DNA of 10,684 nt from Nitrosomonadales bacterium. GTDB lineage: Bacteria > Pseudomonadota > Gammaproteobacteria > Burkholderiales > Nitrosomonadaceae. The stretch covers positions 1 through 10,684 of the forward strand of contig SPBV01000045.1 in assembly GCA_004525885.1 (NCBI GenBank). The letters run 5' to 3'. Positions 1-5,450 of the stretch are shown one piece after another. Position 1 is the stretch's first letter; every line of letters starts with the position of its first letter. The notes under the pieces were generated by a model. It ran no database searches and was not told the DNA's origin. It worked only from the letters and a program-made list of their open reading frames with translations. The translations under genes and the position numbers were made by a program.

Positions 1-613
1 AAATTACTTGGCACGACTCGGCTGGTCGCATGGTGACGAAGAAATATTTAGCCGTGACCAACTCATTAATTGGTTTGACCTAGCGGCTGTTAATCGCTCT
101 CCGGCAAAATTTAATTTAGAAAAATTACGCTGGATCAACCAACACTATCTCAAAACAGCAGATGATGAATTCTTGGTAGATCAGATCATACCTTTACTTG
201 AGAAAAATGGCTGCAATGTCACAACTGGTCCAAATTTGCAAAAGATAGTGGCTGTATTAAAGGAAAGAGTTAGCACTATTACAGAACTAGCTGATAAATC
301 GATATTTTTCTTTATACGTATAGAGCCTTCAGTTGAAGTGAAGGTACAATATTTTAGTGCTGATGTAAAGCCGATAATGATTGATCTAATTAAAAAACTT
401 TCCTCAATTGAGTGGAATCGTCAAATGATTCATGATGCAATTAAAAGTACTGCCATTGCTCACAACATGAAATTACCAAAAGTCGCGATGCCGTTACGAG
501 TAATGGTAACAGGTGAAACACAGACGCCTTCTATAGATTTAGTACTGGAATTACTTGGTCGTGAAGAAACGGTTGATCGTATAAATAACCAAATAACCAA
601 CTTTCCTACTTGA
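1..613 (+). CDS. gltX: Glutamyl-tRNA synthetase, 3' part (5' end outside window)
   Basis: GltX attaches glutamate to tRNA-Glu in the cytoplasm in an ATP-dependent reaction. The visible part is about the last 203 residues of a protein that usually has about 465. It opens with the conserved stretch N-Y-L-A-R-L-G-W-S-H-G-D followed by EIFSR, the region just after the KMSKS-type loop, which must lie to the left of the window. The remainder is the helical anticodon-binding domain (FNLEKLRWINQHYL and following). The reading frame continues leftwards to the edge, so the TTG at 8 is an internal leucine and not a start. The C-terminus (KVAMPLRVMVTG, then a segment ending in the TGA at 611-613) matches the usual end of bacterial GltX. 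Directly downstream is a promoter and a tRNA pair that includes tRNA-Glu, the substrate of this enzyme. Identification is secure; the catalytic domain cannot be inspected here. Confidence 0.96.
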   Translation, partial: NYLARLGWSHGDEEIFSRDQLINWFDLAAVNRSPAKFNLEKLRWINQHYLKTADDEFLVDQIIPLLEKNGCNVTTGPNLQKIVAVLKERVSTITELADKSIFFFIRIEPSVEVKVQYFSADVKPIMIDLIKKLSSIEWNRQMIHDAIKSTAIAHNMKLPKVAMPLRVMVTGETQTPSIDLVLELLGREETVDRINNQITNFPT

Positions 614-620
614 TCTTGGC

Positions 621-649
621 TTTACTTTGAAAGAGCGCCTCAGTATAAT
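621..649 (+). promoter_or_regulatory. Sigma70 promoter of the tRNA-Ala/tRNA-Glu unit
   Basis: A perfect -10 box TATAAT (644-649) follows a -35-like TTTACT (621-626, 4 of 6 consensus positions) at the optimal 17-bp spacing. The bases after the -10 box are GC-rich (CGCC at 651-654), the kind of discriminator found at stable-RNA promoters under stringent control. Initiation would be near 656, about 9 nt before the tRNA-Ala body. The promoter begins right after the gltX stop, so the tRNAs need not rely on gltX read-through. Box positions are seen directly; stringent control is inferred. Confidence 0.8.
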
Positions 650-664
650 TCGCCTACTTTTCGT

Positions 665-740
<76 letters not shown>

Positions 741-774
741 TATACTATGAATGGATAACTACAATAAGTTTTTT

Positions 775-850
775 GTCCCCATCGTCTAGAGGCCTAGGAC
801 ACCACCCTTTCACGGTGGGTACAGGGGTTCGAATCCCCTTGGGGACGCCA
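775..850 (+). tRNA. tRNA-Glu, anticodon UUC
   Basis: The 76-nt cloverleaf has acceptor stem GTCCCCA pairing with TGGGGAC. The anticodon stem CCACC/GGTGG (802-806/814-818) encloses CTTTCAC, giving anticodon TTC at 809-811. The T arm contains GGTTCGAATCC. The discriminator is G and the CCA is encoded at 848-850. It lies 34 nt after tRNA-Ala with no promoter in between, so the two are probably cut from one precursor. It is the cognate tRNA of GltX, whose gene sits just upstream. It also serves as glutamyl donor for tetrapyrrole synthesis in organisms using the C5 pathway, which is general knowledge and not visible here. Confidence 0.97.
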
Positions 851-957
851 ATAAAATTAGTTAGTAGCGTGTGAAATTAAAAATAGACTCTAACTACTTT
901 GCGTCCGGAAGTTAAATATTTGGCAAAAAGCCAAGGTTACTTCCATACAAATTTAGG
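851..957. other. Convergent intergenic region with nested inverted repeats
   Basis: This 107-bp gap separates tRNA-Glu (+) from the end of bamD (-). Two inverted repeats are visible. TAGTTAG (858-864) pairs with CTAACTA (890-896) across a 25-nt loop. GGAAGT (907-912) pairs with ACTTCC (939-944) and encloses a tight hairpin TTGGC-AAAAA-GCCAA (920-934). The nested structure could stop transcription from either side or mark RNA 3' ends. Neither strand shows the U-tract of a classical intrinsic terminator, so the terminator reading is tentative. Confidence 0.4.
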
Positions 958-1779
958 CTACCAAAACTTCCACCAAGACCCACTATTAGATGTAACTAAA
1001 TCCGAAGACTCTTGATTGTTCGAGAAGGTCTTCTCTATTACACGTTTAACATCATCTCGCATGTCATTCATTCCTAACTCATCATACGCATCCACCATGA
1101 TATCTAGAGCATGCGCCGTAGCAGGGGTCTGAGGGTACTCATTTAGTGTAAATTGTGCACGATTAATCGCAGCAACGTAAGCCCTGCGTTTCATATAGTA
1201 GCGCGCAACATAAATCTCGCCCATTGCCACTGTATTAACTAGATAGTTCATGCGCTTTATAGCATCAGATCTGTACTTACTTTCAGGATAGCGGGTAATT
1301 AATTCCTTAAAGCTTTCAAATGATTCACGTGATGCCTTTGGGTCACGTTCACTCATTTTTTGATCTATCCAGTATTTCATTATATATCCTGGTATTCCTT
1401 TTTCATCATTGAAACTTGATAACCCCTTGAGGTAATAAGCATAATCTATATTAGGATGGTTTGGATGTAGTTTAATAAATCGGTTGATAGCAATGATTGC
1501 CGCATCTTGATCACCTTCTTTATAATGAGCGTAGGCCACTTCAAGTTGAGCTTGCTGTGCATAACGACCATAGGGATAACGCGCTTCTAGAGCTATAAAA
1601 AACGCAATTGCGCCCTTGTAATCTTTATTTTCTAGATCTGATTTTCCTGCTTCATAGAATTGGGTTACAGTCCAGTCTCCTGTATTCTCCCCTTTTTTAG
1701 TGGTCTTTAACCAGCCAAAAGCACAACCCGATAGCTGAAGCACTAAAAATAAGGCTAAACTACGTGAAATAATAGACAT
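958..1779 (-). CDS. bamD: Outer membrane protein assembly lipoprotein BamD (ComL/YfiO)
   Basis: BamD is a periplasm-facing lipoprotein subunit of the BAM complex. It works with BamA to fold beta-barrel proteins into the outer membrane. The 273-aa product starts with a lipoprotein signal peptide, and the lipobox L-S-G-C puts the lipidated cysteine at residue 19. The mature part carries the TPR-like helical repeats of the family from about residue 40 to 250, including the typical opening QFYEAGKSDLENKDYKGAI, then ARYPYGRYAQQAQLEVAYAHYK and NHPNIDYAYYLKGL. Length fits the family (about 245-280 aa). Upstream of the ATG only a weak GAG motif is seen. The start codon lies 10 bp from that of the divergent rluD, the same bamD/rluD arrangement as in E. 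coli. The promoter must therefore lie inside the rluD coding sequence, where I could not pick a convincing one. Confidence 0.95.
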   Translation of the reverse strand: MSIISRSLALFLVLQLSGCAFGWLKTTKKGENTGDWTVTQFYEAGKSDLENKDYKGAIAFFIALEARYPYGRYAQQAQLEVAYAHYKEGDQDAAIIAINRFIKLHPNHPNIDYAYYLKGLSSFNDEKGIPGYIMKYWIDQKMSERDPKASRESFESFKELITRYPESKYRSDAIKRMNYLVNTVAMGEIYVARYYMKRRAYVAAINRAQFTLNEYPQTPATAHALDIMVDAYDELGMNDMRDDVKRVIEKTFSNNQESSDLVTSNSGSWWKFW

Positions 1780-1789
1780 AACGAACTCA

Positions 1790-2815
1790 ATGATAGCTAA
1801 AAAAGAACCACCATATTACAACGTAAATCTCTTGTGGCCTAGACCGGAAGAAAATGTCCTCGAATTAATAATTCCACAAAACTGCGCTGGACTACGGCTT
1901 GATCAAGCTCTTGCACAACTACTGCCAGATCATTCCCGGAACCGTTTACAGACATGGATACTAGCAAAACGAGTGACCATAGATGATCTAAATGTAAACT
2001 CTAAAGAAAGGGTATGGGGTGGTGAAAAAATTAAAATAAACCCAACACAACATCACAATGAAACTGTATATACAGCCGAACCTATCAAACTAAATATAGT
2101 ATATGAAGATCAAGCACTCATAATCATTAACAAACCCGCTGGAATGGTGGTGCATCCTGGCAATGGTAACTGGCAAGGTACTATGCTAAATGGTCTACTC
2201 CATCATTCTGCACAATTGGAGGGAATACCGCGCGCAGGAATTGTACACCGGCTAGATAAAAACACCAGTGGCCTGTTAGTTGTAGCGAAAACTCTTGAAG
2301 CACAAACTAGTTTAGTCCGACAACTACAAAATCGCACCATGAAGAGAGATTACTTCGCTTTAGTACTTGGTCACGTGCAGCATAGCGGTTTGGTAAATGC
2401 ACCAATAGGACGACACCCGATACAACGCGTGAAAATGGCAGTAAGTAGAAATGGCAAAGAAGCGCGCACCCAATACCTAATAAGAGAACAAATTAATGGA
2501 TGTACTTTACTTCAATGCAGCTTAGAAACTGGTCGTACTCATCAAATTCGTGTACACATGCACTCTATTGGCCACCCACTTGTAGGTGACCCAATTTATG
2601 GTGCTAAGCCACGAAAAATATCTCAAGAAATTAGTAAATTAATTATGAGTTTTCCTAGGCAAGCACTACATGCACAGCGCCTGGAGCTGACTCATCCAAA
2701 TACAGGTCAAAAAGTAATGTGGGAAACTAACCTACCCGAAGATATAGACAAGCTGCTGCTTGAGCTTCGTCAGTATCATATCAATACCTCTCATACAAAT
2801 AATTTATCATCATGA
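1790..2815 (+). CDS. rluD: 23S rRNA pseudouridine synthase RluD
   Basis: RluD converts uridines of helix 69 of 23S rRNA (positions 1911, 1915 and 1917 in E. coli) to pseudouridine during 50S assembly. The 341-aa product has an S4 RNA-binding domain at about residues 34-85 (GLRLDQALAQLLPDHSRNRL). The RluA-type catalytic domain follows, with INKPAGMVVHPG at 113-124 and the catalytic motif HRLDKNTSG at 153-161, where Asp156 is the expected nucleophile. Conserved TGRTHQIRVHM lies at 248-257 and GDPIYG at 266-271. No Shine-Dalgarno sequence precedes the ATG, and the stretch before residue 24 is not typical of the family. A downstream non-ATG start is possible (TTG at codon 15), but nothing favours it. 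The gene is divergent from bamD and translationally overlaps pgeF through ATGA, so the pair forms an operon. RluD is preferred over RluC because of length and neighbours. Confidence 0.94.
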   Translation: MIAKKEPPYYNVNLLWPRPEENVLELIIPQNCAGLRLDQALAQLLPDHSRNRLQTWILAKRVTIDDLNVNSKERVWGGEKIKINPTQHHNETVYTAEPIKLNIVYEDQALIIINKPAGMVVHPGNGNWQGTMLNGLLHHSAQLEGIPRAGIVHRLDKNTSGLLVVAKTLEAQTSLVRQLQNRTMKRDYFALVLGHVQHSGLVNAPIGRHPIQRVKMAVSRNGKEARTQYLIREQINGCTLLQCSLETGRTHQIRVHMHSIGHPLVGDPIYGAKPRKISQEISKLIMSFPRQALHAQRLELTHPNTGQKVMWETNLPEDIDKLLLELRQYHINTSHTNNLSS

Positions 2816-3549
2816 ATGACTGGATTAAACCCAGCTGGCCAGCACCATTAAATGTTCAGGCACTATTTACTACGCGTAGCGGCGGTATGAGTTCTGGTCC
2901 CTACGCAAGCTTTAATTTAGGAGATCATGTAGGCGACAAACCACATTTTGTTAAACAAAACCGCGTAAAATTACGTAGAGCCCTACCCGGCGAGCCACGA
3001 TGGTTGAATCAGTTACACGGATCAACACCGGTCTGGGTAGATAATAATATGATCACCCTTAAAGGTGATGCCGCATTAAGTAGGACTTGCAATGTGGTCT
3101 GTGCAGTACTCACTGCCGATTGTTTGCCCGTATTTCTGTGCGATGAAGCTGGAACGGTAGCAGGTATTGTCCATGCCGGATGGAGGGGTCTATTGTCAGG
3201 GGTAATCGAGCGAGCTGTAAAAGAAATGAGGAAAGGAGACAGTCGAATTATGGCTTACCTTGGTCCAGCGATTGGTCCTAATTTTTTTGAAGTTGGAGAA
3301 GATGTACGCCATGCTTTTATCAAACAGGACAAAGAATCTGTGCCTGCCTTTGCTCCTCATAATGAAGATAACAGCAAGAAATGGTTTGCTAATATATTTC
3401 TATTAGCGCGACAGCGATTAGCAGCAATTGATGTAACTGAAGTTTACAGCAACGATGAATGTACTTATAGCAACCCAGAAAAATTTTTTTCCTATCGACG
3501 AGACGGTAACACTGGAAGGATGGCGGGATTAATTTGGCTTACGAAGTAA
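2812..3549 (+). CDS. pgeF: Peptidoglycan editing factor PgeF (YfiH, DUF152/laccase-domain family)
   Basis: PgeF family proteins remove wrongly built cytoplasmic peptidoglycan precursors in which L-Ser replaces L-Ala. Older annotations call them polyphenol oxidase or laccase. The 245-aa product has all the family landmarks: an N-terminal FTTRSGGMSSGPYASFNLGDHVGD block (19-42), QLHG with His69, TADCLPV with Cys104, HAGWRG with His121, GPAIG at 151-155, and the C-terminal SYRRDGNTGRMA. His69, Cys104 and His121 correspond to the zinc-binding/active-site triad. The ATG overlaps the rluD stop codon by four bases and has no Shine-Dalgarno sequence, so expression probably depends on translational coupling to rluD. 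The rluD-pgeF order is widely conserved. I see no truncation or missing key residue. Confidence 0.93.
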   Translation: MNDWIKPSWPAPLNVQALFTTRSGGMSSGPYASFNLGDHVGDKPHFVKQNRVKLRRALPGEPRWLNQLHGSTPVWVDNNMITLKGDAALSRTCNVVCAVLTADCLPVFLCDEAGTVAGIVHAGWRGLLSGVIERAVKEMRKGDSRIMAYLGPAIGPNFFEVGEDVRHAFIKQDKESVPAFAPHNEDNSKKWFANIFLLARQRLAAIDVTEVYSNDECTYSNPEKFFSYRRDGNTGRMAGLIWLTK

Positions 3550-3677
3550 TATGTTTTGCATTCAAAATGCTGCTTGAAAAATTATTAGTGTAGATAACCT
3601 CTCGAATTCTTCAAATCACATAACACCCTGAATATCTCAACAGCGTATAATCGCAAATTCTTTCATAAATTGTTCCT
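3550..3677 (+). promoter_or_regulatory. Intergenic region with TATAAT box ahead of the ZIP transporter
   Basis: A perfect TATAAT occurs at 3646-3651, 27 bp before the transporter ATG, which predicts a start near 3658 and a leader of about 20 nt. No good -35 is found at 16-18 bp. The nearest similarity, ATAACA at 3620-3625, is 20 bp away, so the promoter may be weak or activator-dependent. Just after pgeF there is a small inverted repeat GCATT-CAA-AATGC (3557-3569) without a T-run, so I do not call it a terminator. Confidence 0.5.
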
Positions 3678-4481
3678 ATGAGCACTTTTTCCTGGATTAT
3701 TACTTCCAGCCTACTAGGCGGCACATTAAGTGTATTGTTCGCTGCGCTGTTAACGCTCAATACGCGTGCCTCTTGGGTGCAAATGTTGATTTCCTACGCT
3801 ATTGGGGCGCTGCTAGGGGCTGCATTCCTTAACGCATTGCCAGAGGCACTTGAGCTATCTAAAAATCCAGGAGGAATGGCTGCCACCGTGCTATTCGGAA
3901 TTCTATTATTTTTTATTCTGGAAAAATTAGTACTTTGGCGCCATTGCCATGTTGTGGAATGTGAAGCCCATGACCCTCTACATGGTGTCATTGTAAATAC
4001 TTCTGCTGTAAATAACCACGATAGTGGCCGTAGCGGTATGATGATTATGCTGGGTGACACATTTCATAATTTTGTTGATGGAATACTTATTGCCGCTGCA
4101 TTTATGGTAGATGTACAACTTGGTATTGTCACATCCATAGCTATCATTGCCCATGAAATTCCTCAAGAGGCAGGTAATTTTCTGATTTTGCTCAACTCTG
4201 GTTACACCCGACGACAGGCATTGTTGTTTAATTTATTCTCTAGTATTGCTACTCTGATTGGTGGCATGATGGCTTATTTCATGCTGCAAGACATGAGTCA
4301 CCTTATGCCGTCACTTTTAGCACTTGCTGCAGCTAGTATGATCTATGTAGCAATGTCAGATTTAATTCCAGGCTTGCACAAACGCCCAGAAATTGGAGCC
4401 ACTGTTCAACAGGTTGCCCTGATCATGCTTGGCATCAGTTCTATCTGGCTAGCTGGTAGTTTTTTTCCTCATCCTACATAA
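3678..4481 (+). CDS. ZIP-family divalent metal transporter
   Basis: ZIP proteins move zinc, iron or other divalent cations into the cytoplasm. The 267-aa product is hydrophobic with about eight membrane segments (roughly residues 5-27, 33-57, 67-87, 118-143, 147-172, 180-203, 209-231 and 243-263). The metal-binding core is clear: LGDTFHNFVDG in TM4 (His130, Asn131, Asp134) and HEIPQE in TM5 (His159, Glu160, Gln163, Glu164). Between TM3 and TM4 is a hydrophilic loop with several His and Cys residues (RHCHVVECEAHDPLHG, 89-103) that could sense or bind metal. The pattern resembles the LIV-1/GufA-like branches more than classical ZupT, so I give no symbol. The start ATG lacks a Shine-Dalgarno sequence; the next methionine lies inside TM2. 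The gene is probably monocistronic with its own TATAAT box. Substrate cannot be read from the sequence. Confidence 0.9.
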   Translation: MSTFSWIITSSLLGGTLSVLFAALLTLNTRASWVQMLISYAIGALLGAAFLNALPEALELSKNPGGMAATVLFGILLFFILEKLVLWRHCHVVECEAHDPLHGVIVNTSAVNNHDSGRSGMMIMLGDTFHNFVDGILIAAAFMVDVQLGIVTSIAIIAHEIPQEAGNFLILLNSGYTRRQALLFNLFSSIATLIGGMMAYFMLQDMSHLMPSLLALAAASMIYVAMSDLIPGLHKRPEIGATVQQVALIMLGISSIWLAGSFFPHPT

Positions 4482-4534
4482 GGATATTTTATTACAACTA
4501 GCTAGGCAGCAAGTCTATTCTTCGTCCTCTGCAA

Positions 4535-4861
4535 TTAATTAGGAAGTAGTTTCATCGAATCCCGCTGTGCAATTTCGCTATTGATCTCAGAAAGAAAACG
4601 TATATTTTCTTTTCTACGTTTTTCACTTCTATACCAAGAAAAACAAATAATAGCCCCTAACATAATCAGAAATATATTCAGCAAAGTTATTCCACTAACA
4701 AAAATTTCCGCCACTCCATCAACAAAGGCAAATACACCTAAAATAACAATTACTATCCAGAGCCGATGCTCCCACTTTGATTCCTGATGTTTGAGAGACC
4801 ATATATTAAGCCTGTCACAAAGAGAAATAAGCTCTGCATCGGTCTGAGTTTTTAGATCCAT
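4535..4861 (-). CDS. Small two-helix membrane protein of unknown function
   Basis: I do not recognise this 108-aa protein. It has a polar N-terminus (about 1-32), two adjacent hydrophobic helices (about 33-55 and 58-77) joined by a very short turn, and a strongly charged C-terminal tail (RSEKRRKENIRFLSEINSEIAQRD) likely to be helical. The positive charges right after the second helix suggest that both termini are cytoplasmic. An AGGA lies 11 bases before the ATG, slightly far for a ribosome site. A TTGACC-17-TAAAGT promoter candidate precedes it. It is convergent with the ZIP transporter and follows the arsC-like gene on the same strand, with 126 bp between them. The clean membrane topology supports a real gene, but coding status rests only on the open frame, so a minority chance of a spurious call remains. 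Confidence 0.65.
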   Translation of the reverse strand: MDLKTQTDAELISLCDRLNIWSLKHQESKWEHRLWIVIVILGVFAFVDGVAEIFVSGITLLNIFLIMLGAIICFSWYRSEKRRKENIRFLSEINSEIAQRDSMKLLPN

Positions 4862-4899
4862 TAGAGTCGATGTCCTAGTTAGAATAATGAATACCTGAC

Positions 4900-4943
4900 T
4901 TGACTTTACTTGACAGCTTCATCTGGGTCAACGTGTTCGTCAA
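4900..4943. promoter_or_regulatory. Array of four TTGAC boxes over a candidate promoter
   Basis: On the plus strand TTGAC occurs at 4900-4904 and 4910-4914, and its complement GTCAA at 4927-4931 and 4939-4943. Two direct copies therefore face two inverted copies across a 12-bp centre. Spacing within each pair is 10 and 12 bp, about one helical turn. On the minus strand the box at 4931-4926 (TTGACC) also works as a -35 element, followed after 17 bp by TAAAGT (4908-4903), giving a leader of about 35 nt for the small membrane protein gene. The overlap of boxes and promoter suggests an operator, which is inference. Confidence 0.45.
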
Positions 4944-4987
4944 TAACTGATTTTTTAGATCAAATCTTAAGTACATAACAATTTTCA

Positions 4988-5341
4988 TCACAACAGTTTC
5001 ATTACATTTTCAGGTGGGCGGCACAATACTGCTCGGTTCCCACGCACAACAATTGGTCGTTGAATTAGGTCTGGATTCTCCACCATAAGGTCAATTAACT
5101 CATCATCCGATAAGTTCCTATCGGCAAGATGTAGGCTACGCGCCGATTTCTCATCACTACGCAGCATATCGCGCACCGACAGCCCTAATTTATCACGTAG
5201 CTCACGTAGCTGATTACTCGTTAAAGGTACTTCATAGTAGTTAATATTCTCAAACTCCTCATTACTATCTTTGAGGATACTAAGTGTAGCTTTACATTTA
5301 CTGCATGTTGGTTTTTGATAAATAATTATCTTGTCACTCAT
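4988..5341 (-). CDS. arsC: ArsC-family arsenate reductase (glutaredoxin-type) with CxxC
   Basis: Members of this thioredoxin-fold family reduce arsenate to arsenite using glutathione and glutaredoxin. The start is set at 5341, giving 117 aa, because GGAGGGG lies six bases upstream. The earlier in-frame ATG at 5356 partly overlaps that ribosome site and is unlikely to be used. In this numbering Cys13 occupies the place of catalytic Cys12 of E. coli ArsC (YQKPTC). Arg61 (DMLRSD), Arg95 (RPIVV) and Arg108 (LCRP) match the three arginines that bind the oxyanion. Length is slightly below the 141 aa of plasmid R773 ArsC and equal to that of chromosomal relatives. Unusually, a second cysteine makes a CSKC motif (Cys13, Cys16), recalling Spx. 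No arsR, arsB or acr3 gene is nearby, so a housekeeping redox role rather than arsenic resistance is possible. Confidence 0.82.
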   Translation of the reverse strand: MSDKIIIYQKPTCSKCKATLSILKDSNEEFENINYYEVPLTSNQLRELRDKLGLSVRDMLRSDEKSARSLHLADRNLSDDELIDLMVENPDLIQRPIVVRGNRAVLCRPPENVMKLL

Positions 5342-5342
5342 G

Positions 5343-5354
5343 AGAAACCCCTCC
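5343..5354 (-). promoter_or_regulatory. Strong Shine-Dalgarno site of the arsC-like gene
   Basis: Read on the minus strand, GGAGGGG is followed by six bases (TTTCTC) and the ATG at 5341. It is the best ribosome-binding site in the window and decides the start codon: the alternative ATG at 5356 shares its G with this site, so initiation there would have no ribosome site of its own. Confidence 0.8.
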
Positions 5355-5450
5355 ATAAATTACCATTAAAAATTTTTTGAGTCCTTGTAAACAACTATCC
5401 CTTGTCATGCGAAACTAAGTAAGTATTTGATATAGAAAACTTCAATTTTG

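Noticed and set aside
8..10. TTG as the start of gltX
   Set aside because: The frame continues upstream with conserved residues (Asn-Tyr), so this codon is an internal leucine.
3557..3569. Small hairpin after pgeF as an intrinsic terminator
   Set aside because: The stem is only 5 bp and no T-run follows on either strand.
3794..4166. Open frames on the minus strand inside the ZIP gene
   Set aside because: They are antisense to a well-conserved transporter and their products show no recognisable motif.
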